Shown: positions 16,390-24,412 of the stretch, piece by piece | Position numbering within the stretch: the first letter of the stretch is position 1 | Layout: each line of letters begins with the position of its first letter | NCBI GenBank assembly: GCA_004297845.1 | Contig: SCSP01000129.1 | Location: forward strand, 1 to 39,727 | Direction: 5' to 3' | DNA: 39,727 nt | Origin: Bacteroidota bacterium | Lineage (GTDB): Bacteria; Bacteroidota; Bacteroidia; Palsa-948 | The notes under the pieces: model-generated | Databases searched by the model: none | What the model saw: the letters and a program-made list of their open reading frames with translations, nothing else | Told to the model about the DNA's origin: nothing | Position numbers and translations under genes: made by a program

Positions 16390-16809
16390 ATGAAAAACAG
16401 TATCAAGTACCAAGTACCAGATATTAAGTCCCCAATTCCACGTTTTTCTTTGTACTTATTACTTTGTGCATTGTACTTGCTTTTCGCTGGCTGCTCAAAG
16501 GAAGGTACCGGTGGAAAAGCAACCATTCAAGGCATGGTAAAACACCACAGCGATCCGATTCCGGGTGCGGTTATATATATTAAATATGGGGCCGAAGAAT
16601 CGCCCGGAACCGACATCACCTATTACGATGCGAGCGCTACAGGAGATGCAAACGCACACTACGAATTTTCCGACCTGAAAAAAGGAGATTATTATTTATT
16701 TGCGGTAGGGTTTGACAGCAACATTGTTCAAACCGTTATTGGCGGAATACCGGTTGAAATAAAAAGCAAAACTGAGACAGTTACGGCAGATGTTCCGGTT
16801 ACGGAATAG
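16390..16809 (+). CDS. lipoprotein with carboxypeptidase-regulatory-like fold
   Basis: A 139-residue probable outer-membrane or periplasmic lipoprotein. A long polar N-terminal region (about 20 residues) precedes the hydrophobic core and the lipobox LLFAGC (Cys35). The mature part has the beta-sandwich pattern of carboxypeptidase regulatory-like or transthyretin-like domains: ATIQGMVKHHSDPIPGAVIYIKYG, then ANAHYEFSDLKKGDYYLFAVGFD. Such domains are usually binding or structural modules. The first 35 codons consist of repeat-like words (AAGTACCAAGTACC, TTGTACTT), so the leader may be repeat-derived. It follows the T9SS gene after five bases and ends four bases from a convergent glycosyltransferase. 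Confidence 0.75.
   Translation: MKNSIKYQVPDIKSPIPRFSLYLLLCALYLLFAGCSKEGTGGKATIQGMVKHHSDPIPGAVIYIKYGAEESPGTDITYYDASATGDANAHYEFSDLKKGDYYLFAVGFDSNIVQTVIGGIPVEIKSKTETVTADVPVTE
16395..16492 (+). repeat. AAGTACC/GTACTT words within the lipoprotein leader
   Basis: Tandem AAGTACC words (AAGTACCAAGTACCAG), a TTAAGTCCCCAATTCC block, then TTGTACTTATTACTTTGTGC and TTGTACTTGC, which are partly inverted to the first words. The whole run is read as the signal sequence. Confidence 0.5.
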
Positions 16810-16813
16810 CCAA

Positions 16814-17563
16814 TCAGTTTCTCATCTTATATATTTCTGATTTCAACAGTCCCATCTTGCAGAAAAAATGCAGGAAGGAAACGCCCAACACGCCTAACCC
16901 ATACTTAGTGCTTCTCCGGAAATTAATGGAAGAGGCTTCTTTAAAATACTTTGTAGGACAAGTTACCTCCGCTATCTCAAATCCCGCATAAACTATCTGC
17001 GAGAGCATCTGGTTGTCAAAAACAAAATCATCTGAATTGGCATGGTAATTTATTTTCTCCAGTATCTTTTTGGAAAATGCCCTGTATCCGGTGTGGTATT
17101 CGGATAATTTTTGACCGAGCAATACATTCTCAGAGAAGGTAAGGAAGCGGTTGAAGATATATTTATACATAGGCATTCCTCCTTTCAATGCGCCTTTTCC
17201 GAGAATGCGCGAACCAAGTACACATTCATACAAATCATTCCCAATAATGTTTGCCATACTCGGAATCAGCAAAGGAGTATACTGGTAATCCGGATGAAGC
17301 ATGATCACTATATCGGCACCTAATGAAAGTGCCTTGTCGTAACATGTTTTCTGATTGCCCCCGTATCCGCGGTTCTTTTCGTGGCGAATTACGTGTTTGA
17401 TGCCTATCTGCTTCGCCACTTCCACCGTGTTATCCTTGCTGCAATCGTCCACCAGCACCACATCATCCACAATATCAAAAGGAATCTCATCGTACGTTTT
17501 TTTCAACGTGCGCTCGGCATTGTAAGCCGGGAGTACCACTACTATTTTTTTTCCTTTCAGCAT
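16814..17563 (-). CDS. DPM1-like family 2 glycosyltransferase
   Basis: A 249-residue GT-A enzyme. It begins IVVVLPAYNAERTLKKTYDEI, the usual family 2 start; VLVDDCSKDNT carries the first acidic pair, and MLHPDYQYTP (about 88-97) holds the metal/nucleotide-sugar site. The SEYHTGYRAFSKKIL segment and NSDDFVFDNQML match the polyprenyl-phosphate mannosyltransferase group (dolichol-phosphate mannose synthase-like). It has no clear C-terminal membrane anchor, so it probably works at the inner membrane face, charging a lipid carrier with a sugar. The sugar is not known. It is divergent from the LptF/G-like gene, with a 100-base spacer. Confidence 0.88.
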   Translation of the reverse strand: MLKGKKIVVVLPAYNAERTLKKTYDEIPFDIVDDVVLVDDCSKDNTVEVAKQIGIKHVIRHEKNRGYGGNQKTCYDKALSLGADIVIMLHPDYQYTPLLIPSMANIIGNDLYECVLGSRILGKGALKGGMPMYKYIFNRFLTFSENVLLGQKLSEYHTGYRAFSKKILEKINYHANSDDFVFDNQMLSQIVYAGFEIAEVTCPTKYFKEASSINFRRSTKYGLGVLGVSFLHFFCKMGLLKSEIYKMRN

Positions 17564-17663
17564 AAATCAACGAAAAACGAAACTATGCAAAGTTACGAAA
17601 AAAAGGAAAAGCATCTTGTAATTCATTTCGTACTTTCGTAAAAAATTCACTTTTCAAAAATTC

Positions 17664-19115
17664 GTGCGAACACTAAACAGATACCTCGTACTGTCTTATG
17701 TTGGTCCATTCCTGATGACCTTCTTCATTGCTGTATTTGTGCTCTTCATGCAATTCCTGTGGAAGTACGTGGATGACCTGATCGGCAAAGGGCTGGAAAC
17801 AGGAACGCTTGCAGAATTATTCTTCTACGCCTCGCTCACCACCTTCCCGCTTGCGCTTCCTCTTGCCATACTTCTTTCTTCCCTCATGACATTTGGAAAC
17901 ATGGGAGAACACTTCGAGCTGGTAGCGCTTAAATCAGCAGGCATGTCGCTTCAGAAGATCATGCTGCCTTTGGTTTTAGTTGCGACTCTTACAAGTTTTG
18001 GAGCCTTTCTCTTTGCAAATAATATTTTACCATTTGCAAACCTTAAAATGAGAAATCTCATATATGACATACAGCAGAAAAAACCTGCGTTGAATATCAA
18101 AGAAGGAGTTTTTTACAATGGCATTGAGGGGTATACCCTGCGCATTGAAAAAAAAGAAAGCGATGGCATCAACTGCAGCGGCATCATGATCTACGATCAT
18201 AGCAAAGGATTGGGAAATAATAAGGTCAGCATATCGGAATCAGGAAAACTACAGCTCACAGCTGACAAGCAGTTTTTATCGGTCGTTCTTTTTAACGGCA
18301 CTAATTACGAAGAAATGCAGGATGCGGATAGCGAAGGAAAATACACATTGGTACGGAGTAAATTTAAAGAGCAAAGTGTGCTATTTGATCTATCGGGTTT
18401 CAGAATGGTCAGGACAGAAGAAGACCTTTTCAAATCAAATTACTCCATGCTTACGATCAGTCAGATTGAAGAAATAATTGATTCGATCAACATTACCCGG
18501 AACGCCCGAATCGATGAATTTAGAAAAAATTTCTCCACCATGATGGCTGAGGACAACATCTTAAAACCAACAGAGGCAAGCAGAGCAACACCTCCCGATT
18601 CCCTTCACCGTACCATCGTAGACCTCAACAACCGCAGCCTGCCTGGCCAGCGGGCCATTACAGTCCCGGGAAAAATTCAGACCATTGACATGGCGCTGAA
18701 CCTTGCACGAAGTAAAAAGTATTACATCGAAAGCCTGATGAGTGAAATGGAAAACTACGAACGCCCGGTCCTTGCCATGAACGTAGAGTGGCATGAAAAG
18801 TTTTCGCTTTCCCTGGCTTGCCTTATCCTGTTCTTTGTAGGAGCGCCCCTTGGCGCGATCATCCGCAAGGGTGGACTCGGAATGCCGGTGGTGGTATCTG
18901 TAGTGATCTTCATCCTGTTTTTTGTCATCAGTATTATTGGAAAAAAGATGGCACAGGATGGAGCAATTCCTGTCTACATAGGTATGTGGATATCTTCTGC
19001 GATTACCGTACCAATCGGAATTTTTCTTACCTCAAAAGCAACCTCGGATTCTTCATTGTTTGATACCGATACCTATCTCAATTTTTTTAAGAAACTTTTG
19101 TCAAAGAAAAAATGA
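17664..19115 (+). CDS. LptF/LptG-family permease (YjgP/YjgQ)
   Basis: A 483-residue inner-membrane subunit of the LPS export transporter. Three N-terminal membrane helices (about 12-35, 50-75, 98-120) include LTTFPLALPLAILLSSLMTFGNMGEHFELVALKSAGMSL (shown in two parts: TTFPLALPLAILLSSLM and HFELVALKSAGMS), a periplasmic beta-jellyroll-like middle part, then three C-terminal helices (about 375-455). This is the LptF/G arrangement; it would form a complex with the ATPase LptB, which is not in this window. The start is a GTG at 17664: no ATG upstream gives the conserved RTLNRYLVLSYVGPF start. Its stop overlaps the next glycosyltransferase start by four bases. Confidence 0.92.
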   Translation: MRTLNRYLVLSYVGPFLMTFFIAVFVLFMQFLWKYVDDLIGKGLETGTLAELFFYASLTTFPLALPLAILLSSLMTFGNMGEHFELVALKSAGMSLQKIMLPLVLVATLTSFGAFLFANNILPFANLKMRNLIYDIQQKKPALNIKEGVFYNGIEGYTLRIEKKESDGINCSGIMIYDHSKGLGNNKVSISESGKLQLTADKQFLSVVLFNGTNYEEMQDADSEGKYTLVRSKFKEQSVLFDLSGFRMVRTEEDLFKSNYSMLTISQIEEIIDSINITRNARIDEFRKNFSTMMAEDNILKPTEASRATPPDSLHRTIVDLNNRSLPGQRAITVPGKIQTIDMALNLARSKKYYIESLMSEMENYERPVLAMNVEWHEKFSLSLACLILFFVGAPLGAIIRKGGLGMPVVVSVVIFILFFVISIIGKKMAQDGAIPVYIGMWISSAITVPIGIFLTSKATSDSSLFDTDTYLNFFKKLLSKKK

Positions 19116-20332
19116 GGATTCTGCAGCTTTGCAATAAGTTCGTCTACCCTCCCAAAGACGGTGGCGCGATTGGCATCTTCAATTATACCAAAGCATTTTC
19201 AACGCTCGGATGCGAGGTGGTCATGCTTGCGATGAACACGACCAAGCATCCGTATGATATTAATGACCTTCCGGAAGAAGTAAAAAAAATGGCGGAATGG
19301 GTAACGATCGATGTGGACAATAAACTGAAACCGTTTTCTGCCCTGATCGCCATCCTGCAGAACCGTTCCTATAACATCGAACGTTTTATTTCTTCAGCCT
19401 ACAATGACTGCCTCATAGAACTGCTTCACCAACAACCATTTGACATCATACAACTTGAAGGACTGTACCTTTCTCCCTACGTGGAAACCATACGCGCATT
19501 TTCGGAAGCAAAAATTGTAATGCGTTCGCACAACATAGAGCACGAGATATGGCAACGAAGCGCTGAGAATGAAAAAAGTTTCCTGAAAAGGTGGTATCTT
19601 AAAATATTGGCCAGGCAATTGCGTGACTACGAGATATCAAGGCTGAACAAATATGACCTGATAACCTCCGTTACAGAAAGAGATGCGCAGATGCTGAAGT
19701 CTTTCGGCTGTAAACTGCCTATGCACGTCTGCCCGGCTCCTTACGATGAAACCGTACTGAAGCCGGACAAAACAAAAATGGAATTTCCATCCCTGTTCTT
19801 TATTGGCGCGCTGGACTGGGCTCCCAACGTAGAAGGATTAGAGTGGTTTCTGAAAAATGTGTGGCCGAAGCTGGCTGTTCTCCCCCTTGCAAAGGGGGCG
19901 CAGGGGGATTTGAAGTTTTATGTTGCTGGCAGAAATGCTGACAAAGCCAGACTCCCTGAACTGAAAAATGTTATTGTTGTGGGAGAAGTAGAAAACGCCT
20001 GCGATTTCATGAACTCAAAAGGCCTGATGATCGTGCCCTTGCTTTCCGGCAGTGGCATACGCGTTAAGATCATTGAAGGAATGGCGCTCGGCAAAACAAT
20101 AGTCACCACTTCGCTGGGTGCCGAAGGAATCCCCTGCAAGGACGGACAGAATATCCTGATAGCAGATACACCCGAAATCTTTGCGGAAAAGATCATTAAA
20201 TGTATAAATGAAAAAATGACCTTTACGATAATAGGAGACAATGCCTGCCGGTTTGCAAAACAACGGTTCAGCAGTCAGGAAGTGGTGAAAAAACTTTTGG
20301 AGTTCTTTAAACAACATATTGCTTTGGACTAA
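19112..20332 (+). CDS. family 4-like glycosyltransferase (GT-B)
   Basis: A 406-residue soluble GT-B enzyme. The N terminus has KFVYPPKDGGAIGIFNYTKAF, the acceptor-side loop, and the C-terminal half has the donor site SGSGIRVKIIEGMALGKTIV followed by TSLGAEGI, as in family 4 (GT1-like) enzymes. It probably transfers a sugar in surface polysaccharide or LPS synthesis, consistent with the LptF/G-like gene overlapping its start. An in-frame C-rich repeat (19882-19898) is read as LPLAKGAQGDLK between the two domains. The stop overlaps a possible start of the next gene by one base. Confidence 0.85.
   Translation: MRILQLCNKFVYPPKDGGAIGIFNYTKAFSTLGCEVVMLAMNTTKHPYDINDLPEEVKKMAEWVTIDVDNKLKPFSALIAILQNRSYNIERFISSAYNDCLIELLHQQPFDIIQLEGLYLSPYVETIRAFSEAKIVMRSHNIEHEIWQRSAENEKSFLKRWYLKILARQLRDYEISRLNKYDLITSVTERDAQMLKSFGCKLPMHVCPAPYDETVLKPDKTKMEFPSLFFIGALDWAPNVEGLEWFLKNVWPKLAVLPLAKGAQGDLKFYVAGRNADKARLPELKNVIVVGEVENACDFMNSKGLMIVPLLSGSGIRVKIIEGMALGKTIVTTSLGAEGIPCKDGQNILIADTPEIFAEKIIKCINEKMTFTIIGDNACRFAKQRFSSQEVVKKLLEFFKQHIALD
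19876..19912 (+). repeat. C-rich palindrome inside the GT4 gene
   Basis: CCCCCTTGCAAAGGGGG (19882-19898), a perfect 7-bp stem with a 3-base loop, then CGCAGGGGGATT. It differs by one base from CCCCCTTGTAAAGGGGG at 1466-1482 in the MurG-like gene. Confidence 0.8.
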
Positions 20333-20358
20333 TGTCCAAATTGTATTTGTATTTGACA

Positions 20359-20380
20359 GCCACGACCTTAAGGTCGTGGC
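20359..20380. repeat. perfect 22-base palindrome in the GT2 leader
   Basis: GCCACGACCTT followed immediately by its exact reverse complement AAGGTCGTGGC. Shortly after, TTGGCT-TT-AGCCAA (20399-20412) forms a second dyad. Both lie before the preferred start (20416) of the following gene. Confidence 0.85.
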
Positions 20381-20415
20381 AAATGAATAAAACGATAATT
20401 GGCTTTAGCCAAAAA

Positions 20416-21621
20416 ATGATTCTACTGCAGATCATATTTTGGGTTTCTCTTGTTGCGCTGGCGCATACATACATAGTCTATCCACTATTATTAAAAGTAC
20501 TTGCAGGCTTCTCCTCCCCCCTGCCCCCCTCCAGCGGGAGACAAAACAGCCAACAGCCGGTTTCAATTTTAATAGCTGCATATAATGAAGAAAAAGTCAT
20601 CAAAGGAAAACTCAATAGCATTTTCAATTCGGATTATCCGAAAGATAAAATTGAAGTGATCGTAGGTTCAGATGCGAGCACGGATCAAACCAATGAGATT
20701 GTGAAATCGTTCCCCGGAGTGCAATTGGTAGAATTTAAGGGCCGGAGCGGAAAGGTGAAGATCATCAATCATCTTAAAACACTGGCAAAATACGACACCC
20801 TCATTCTTACCGATGCCAATGTGCTGTTAGATAAAAATACCATTCAGGAACTCACAAAACATTTCATCAACCCTGAAATTGCGCTCGTAGATTCAAATAT
20901 GCAGAGTATCAATCAGCAGGGAGGAATTTCAAAAGCGGAAAGCACTTACATACGCGGAGAAGTGGGAATAAAGAACAACGAAGGTAAAGTCTTTGGAATG
21001 ATGATGGGTCCCTTTGGAGGATGTTACGCAGTGCGAAAGAATTTTTACGAACCTGTGCCTGAGAATTTTTTAGTGGATGATTTTTATGTGAACATGAAAG
21101 CACTGGAGAAAGGCGGAAAAGCCATCAGCGAGATAAATGCCAAGGTGTATGAAGAAATTCCCACAGGCTGGAAAATAGAGTTTGAGAGGAAAATAAGAAT
21201 TGCTACAGGAAGTTTCCAGAACCTGAAAGCATTCTTTCACCTGCTGTTTAGGTTCAACACGCTGTCATTCTGTTTTCTGTCGCATAAAGTGTTGAGATGG
21301 TTTGGACCATTTTTTATGATGGCGCTGTTTGTAAGCAATCTGTATTTCTTTTTTATCTCTATGTTATTTGAAAGATTCACTTCCTCACTTTTCGATGAAT
21401 CTTTTTTATTTCCGGCTAACATTTACACAGTGATTTTTCTGCTTCAGAGTTTAGCATTAATACTTCTGCTTCTCGACCTGCTCCTGAAACTCATAGGGGT
21501 CAACATACTTCTTACTCGCCTTGCAACTCACTTCTTCTCTACAAACCTTGCGCTGGTAATCGGTTTTTTCAAGTTTGTTGGAGGTGTTCGTTCAAGCGTG
21601 TGGCAGCCAACAAAAAGATAG
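20416..21621 (+). CDS. membrane-anchored family 2 glycosyltransferase
   Basis: About 401 residues from the ATG at 20416; an in-frame ATG at 20332 would add 28 residues that run through two palindromes and look unrelated to the family, so 20416 (MILLQIIFWVSL) is preferred. An N-terminal membrane helix is followed by the GT-A domain: PVSILIAAYNEEKVIKGKL, VGSDASTDQTNEI, ILTDANVLLDKN, DDFYVNMKALEKGG. Several C-terminal helices follow (SFCFLSHKVLRWFGPFFMMALF onward, in pieces). This resembles processive polysaccharide synthases and their relatives; the QxxRW motif is replaced by ERKIRIATG. An in-frame C-rich repeat lies at 20510-20560 (SSPLPPSSGRQNSQQP). The product sugar is unknown. Confidence 0.85.
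   Translation: MILLQIIFWVSLVALAHTYIVYPLLLKVLAGFSSPLPPSSGRQNSQQPVSILIAAYNEEKVIKGKLNSIFNSDYPKDKIEVIVGSDASTDQTNEIVKSFPGVQLVEFKGRSGKVKIINHLKTLAKYDTLILTDANVLLDKNTIQELTKHFINPEIALVDSNMQSINQQGGISKAESTYIRGEVGIKNNEGKVFGMMMGPFGGCYAVRKNFYEPVPENFLVDDFYVNMKALEKGGKAISEINAKVYEEIPTGWKIEFERKIRIATGSFQNLKAFFHLLFRFNTLSFCFLSHKVLRWFGPFFMMALFVSNLYFFFISMLFERFTSSLFDESFLFPANIYTVIFLLQSLALILLLLDLLLKLIGVNILLTRLATHFFSTNLALVIGFFKFVGGVRSSVWQPTKR
20510..20560 (+). repeat. C-rich repeat inside the GT2 gene
   Basis: TCCTCCCCCCTGCCCCCCTC, CAGCGGGAG and then AACAGCCAACAGCCGG (20545-20560). The last 16 bases are identical to 33668-33683, after another C-rich hairpin. It is read in frame just before the catalytic domain. Confidence 0.8.
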
Positions 21622-21632
21622 AAGATTTTACT

Positions 21633-21640
21633 TATTTTTG
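21633..21640 (+). promoter_or_regulatory. candidate -7 box (TATTTTTG) of the DUF4160-like gene
   Basis: Matches TAnnTTTG and ends three bases before the ATG at 21644. No -33 TTG is seen at the usual distance; the region is AT-rich, so chance is possible. Confidence 0.3.
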
Positions 21641-21643
21641 TCA

Positions 21644-21928
21644 ATGGGTAAGTTGCTGATATTTTTGAAATATGTGTTTTATGTTTATTCGAGCGATGTC
21701 AAGGAAAATAGAAGGCATGTACACGTTACAGATAAGAAAAGAGACATTGAACGCATTTGCAAATTCTGGATCGAACCCAAAATAGAATTGCATGAAAATA
21801 TCAGGTTCAGCGAAAAAGAATTAAATGAAATTGAAAAATTGGTCCGCACAAACATTAAAACACTAAATGAACAATTGGATGTATTCTATACCCAAAAAAC
21901 TGTAAAGTCCATCAATAAAAATGAATAA
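21644..21928 (+). CDS. DUF4160-like protein
   Basis: About 94 residues from ATG 21644 (MGKLLIFLKYVFYVYSSD); an in-frame upstream ATG at 21575 lies inside the preceding glycosyltransferase and is not needed. The HVHV segment with FWIEPKIELHENIRFSEKELNEI fits the DUF4160 family, small proteins usually encoded next to a DUF2442 gene. They are often suggested to be toxin-antitoxin-like, but no biochemical role is established to my knowledge. The DUF2442-like gene overlaps its last eight bases. The pair sits alone between a glycosyltransferase gene and a secreted-protein gene. Confidence 0.72.
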   Translation: MGKLLIFLKYVFYVYSSDVKENRRHVHVTDKKRDIERICKFWIEPKIELHENIRFSEKELNEIEKLVRTNIKTLNEQLDVFYTQKTVKSINKNE

Positions 21929-22217
21929 GCAAATAGGATATAGCAGTGTAACGCCCCTGATAAAATCTGTGCGTTTCCGCGGCTCCAAAATAATTCTTGA
22001 CCTAGCAGATGGGCGCATGCTTATGCTGCCCCTGAGCAAGTTTCCTGAAATTGAACGCTTGAGCGCTTCACAAAAGAAAAAATACAAACTGCTTGCCGGC
22101 ACAGGACTTATGTTTGATGATCTCGATACCGTATACCATGTTTCAGATTTTCTAGGAAAAGAAAATATGTCTGCGTTTTCTATGGTGGCTGAGCCCAAAG
22201 CCAAATACGGGAAATAA
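21921..22217 (+). CDS. DUF2442-like protein
   Basis: A 98-residue protein: TPLIKSVRFRGSKIILDLADGRM, then LPLSKFPEIERLS, then YKLLAGTGLMFDDLDTVYHVSDFL. The pattern of a DGR-type turn, PLSxFP and a late D-L-D segment fits DUF2442. In related pairs it follows DUF4160, as it does here with an eight-base overlap, so the two are almost certainly translated together. The function is unknown; a DNA-binding or antitoxin role has been proposed in general terms for this family but not shown here. Confidence 0.75.
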   Translation: MNKQIGYSSVTPLIKSVRFRGSKIILDLADGRMLMLPLSKFPEIERLSASQKKKYKLLAGTGLMFDDLDTVYHVSDFLGKENMSAFSMVAEPKAKYGK

Positions 22218-22282
22218 AATCAGAGTTTTCTAGTTTGCTTAAGGCGTCAAATCCAGCATCTGAAATTCCACAAAAAGATAAG

Positions 22283-23082
22283 ATGAAACTAAAATTTATA
22301 AGTCTTTTTTATTCACCAGTCAGTTTCTGTATTCTCAGAGTTTAAAATTTGAATTGAAAGGAAAAGTAACTGAGGATGGTATGAAAGCAGCAATCAAAGG
22401 TGCTAATATGGGATTAGTTGGCTCGGACAATTCAGTTGTTGAGGTAGATACAGATTCACTTGGAAAATATTTCTTTGATTCTACTATGGTAAAACCAAAT
22501 ACCACTTATGTTGTAAGGGCAAGCGGATTAGATGCAAAAAACTCACATGCTCCTGATGGATATTTAGGAAACCCAAAATGGAAGTTCACTACTAAAGAAT
22601 ATACAGAATCATACACATTCACCAAAGATCTGGAACTCAAGATATATATTAAGCCCATACAGCCTGAACAGCCAACTGAAACTAAAAAACCAATTGTTCG
22701 GCCATCAAATACAAAATGCGGTAACTGTTTACTGCTACAAAAAGCACTGGAAACAACAATTTTCAAAAACTGGGGCCGTCTGTGCAGAGATTCAAGTAGG
22801 ACATTAACCCTTATTGATACAAGCAGGTTTTTTCAAAATTGCGGATTAAAAGATATATGCATTCGAAAAATTGAACTAAGCAATGAACCAGGGAAGTTTA
22901 AAGGGAAAAATATATTTCAATTAGGTAATAATCAAGAGCAATACATGAATTTTTTAATTGTTTTTATCGGAGAAAGCAAAAACAAAATTTATTCTATCAC
23001 CTTTTTTCAGCCGGTATCAAACCAGCAGATCGTATTAAAATATAAATGCGGAAAAAATAAGATAAAACTCAAAAGATTATAG
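22283..23082 (+). pseudogene. secreted protein gene with a probable one-base frameshift
   Basis: The 22354-23082 reading frame has no ATG near its start, and begins with the TTG of ELKGKVTEDG. Upstream, ATG 22283 opens a signal-peptide-like frame (MKLKFISLF) that stops at 22343-22345. Adding one T to the T6 run at 22305-22310 joins the frames into a clean signal peptide, MKLKFISLFLFTSQFLYSQ, followed by SLKFELKGKV. The body begins with an Ig/transthyretin-like segment (AIKGANMGLVGSDNS, KYFFDSTMVKPNTTYVVRA), as in Bacteroidota secreted or envelope proteins; the C-terminal half contains CGNCLL and other Cys and is unrecognised. Either sequencing error, a true pseudogene or a switchable homopolymer could explain it. 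Confidence 0.7.
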
Positions 23083-23117
23083 TATGGGAGTATTTTAGAT
23101 TTATTCCTGATAATTTG

Positions 23118-23125
23118 TATCTTTG
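23118..23125 (+). promoter_or_regulatory. candidate -7 box (TATCTTTG) of ribBA
   Basis: An exact TAnnTTTG match seven bases before the ATG at 23133. A TTTTAG about 20 bases upstream is a weak -33 candidate. It argues against the alternative in-frame TTG start at 23115, which overlaps the box. Confidence 0.45.
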
Positions 23126-23132
23126 TTCGGCT

Positions 23133-24344
23133 ATGAAATCCATGTTAAATACCATCGAAGAAGCCATCTCCGAAATAAAAAACGGAAAAGTAATTATCGT
23201 TGTTGATGATGAAGATCGCGAGAACGAAGGCGACTTTGTTACTGCTGCGCACAATGCCACTCCCGAGATCATCAACTTCATGGCAACGCATGGCAGAGGA
23301 CTCATCTGCACACCGCTCAGCGAGCAGCGATGTGAGAAATTAGGGTTGGATCTGATGGTCTCCCGAAACACATCGCATCACGAAACTGCGTTCACTGTTT
23401 CAATAGATTTACTCGGTCACGGCTGCACCACCGGCATCTCCGCAAGCGATCGTTCCAAGACCATTAAAGCGCTTATTGATCCTAACGCAAAATCTACCGA
23501 CTTCGGTCGTCCCGGACACATATTTCCCATACGCGCGCAGAACGGAGGAGTGCTCAAAAGAGCAGGTCATACCGAAGCTTCAGTTGATATGTCTAAAATG
23601 GCTGGATTTCAAGATGTTGGAGTATTGGTAGAAATCATGAACGAAGATGGAACCATGGCTCGTTTACCACAACTTTTTGACATCGCAAAGAAGTTTAATC
23701 TAAAAATAATTTCCATCAAGGATCTCATCGCTTACCGCATCGAAAAAGAGACCATTGTAAAGCGCGAGGTGAGCGTACATTTGCCTACTCCATTTGGCAA
23801 TTTTGAAATGATCGCATACAAGCAAACCACAAGCAACCAGGAACATCTTGCCATTGTAAAAGGCACTTGGAAAAAAGATGAACCCGTGATGGTGCGCGTG
23901 CACTCCTGCTGCCTGACCGGAGATATCTTTGGCTCCCTGCGCTGCGATTGCGGGCCTCAACTGCACAAGGCGATGGAGATGATTGAGAAGGAAGGCAAAG
24001 GCGTGATAGTGTACATGAACCAGGAAGGCCGCGGCATCGGGCTCATGAACAAACTCAAAGCCTACAAGCTGCAGGAAGAAGGAAAAGATACCGTAGAAGC
24101 CAACCACGCCTTAGGCCTGCCCATGGACTCACGCGATTACGGTGTGGGTGCACAGATCCTCCGCGACCTCGGCATCAACAAGCTGCGCCTGCTCTCCAAC
24201 AATCCCAAAAAGCGCGCGGGCTTGCTTGGCTACGGACTCGAAGTGGTTGAAAACATCCCCATCGAGATACAATCCAACACCCACAACAAAAAATATCTCC
24301 AAACCAAACGGGATAAGATGGGACATTCCCTCAAAGTAGATTAG
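23133..24344 (+). CDS. ribBA: bifunctional DHBP synthase / GTP cyclohydrolase II
   Basis: About 403 residues; makes both riboflavin precursors, 3,4-dihydroxy-2-butanone 4-phosphate from ribulose 5-phosphate and the pyrimidine intermediate from GTP. The RibB half has [14 protein letters not shown] (acidic Mg site), GRGLICTPL and DRSKTI plus [10 protein letters not shown]. The RibA half (from about residue 205) has the Zn cysteines [18 protein letters not shown] and [12 protein letters not shown]. Both halves appear complete. The start at 23133 is chosen over the TTG at 23115, which would lie within the promoter box. It is convergent with lpxA, 68 bases away. A single-gene transcript is likely. 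Confidence 0.95.
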   Translation: MKSMLNTIEEAISEIKNGKVIIVVDDEDRENEGDFVTAAHNATPEIINFMATHGRGLICTPLSEQRCEKLGLDLMVSRNTSHHETAFTVSIDLLGHGCTTGISASDRSKTIKALIDPNAKSTDFGRPGHIFPIRAQNGGVLKRAGHTEASVDMSKMAGFQDVGVLVEIMNEDGTMARLPQLFDIAKKFNLKIISIKDLIAYRIEKETIVKREVSVHLPTPFGNFEMIAYKQTTSNQEHLAIVKGTWKKDEPVMVRVHSCCLTGDIFGSLRCDCGPQLHKAMEMIEKEGKGVIVYMNQEGRGIGLMNKLKAYKLQEEGKDTVEANHALGLPMDSRDYGVGAQILRDLGINKLRLLSNNPKKRAGLLGYGLEVVENIPIEIQSNTHNKKYLQTKRDKMGHSLKVD

Positions 24345-24412
24345 ACAGCTGCTAATTCCCCATTTTGGAGAGGACAGAATGATAAAGGAAACTAAGAAAT
24401 GACCCTGAACAG

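Noticed and set aside
21575-21643. Upstream start of the DUF4160-like gene
   Set aside because: It lies inside the glycosyltransferase and adds residues unlike the family; ATG 21644 fits better.
22354-23082. Intact secreted-protein gene with a TTG start
   Set aside because: No signal peptide results, whereas a one-base correction in the T-run upstream gives a complete signal peptide in frame.
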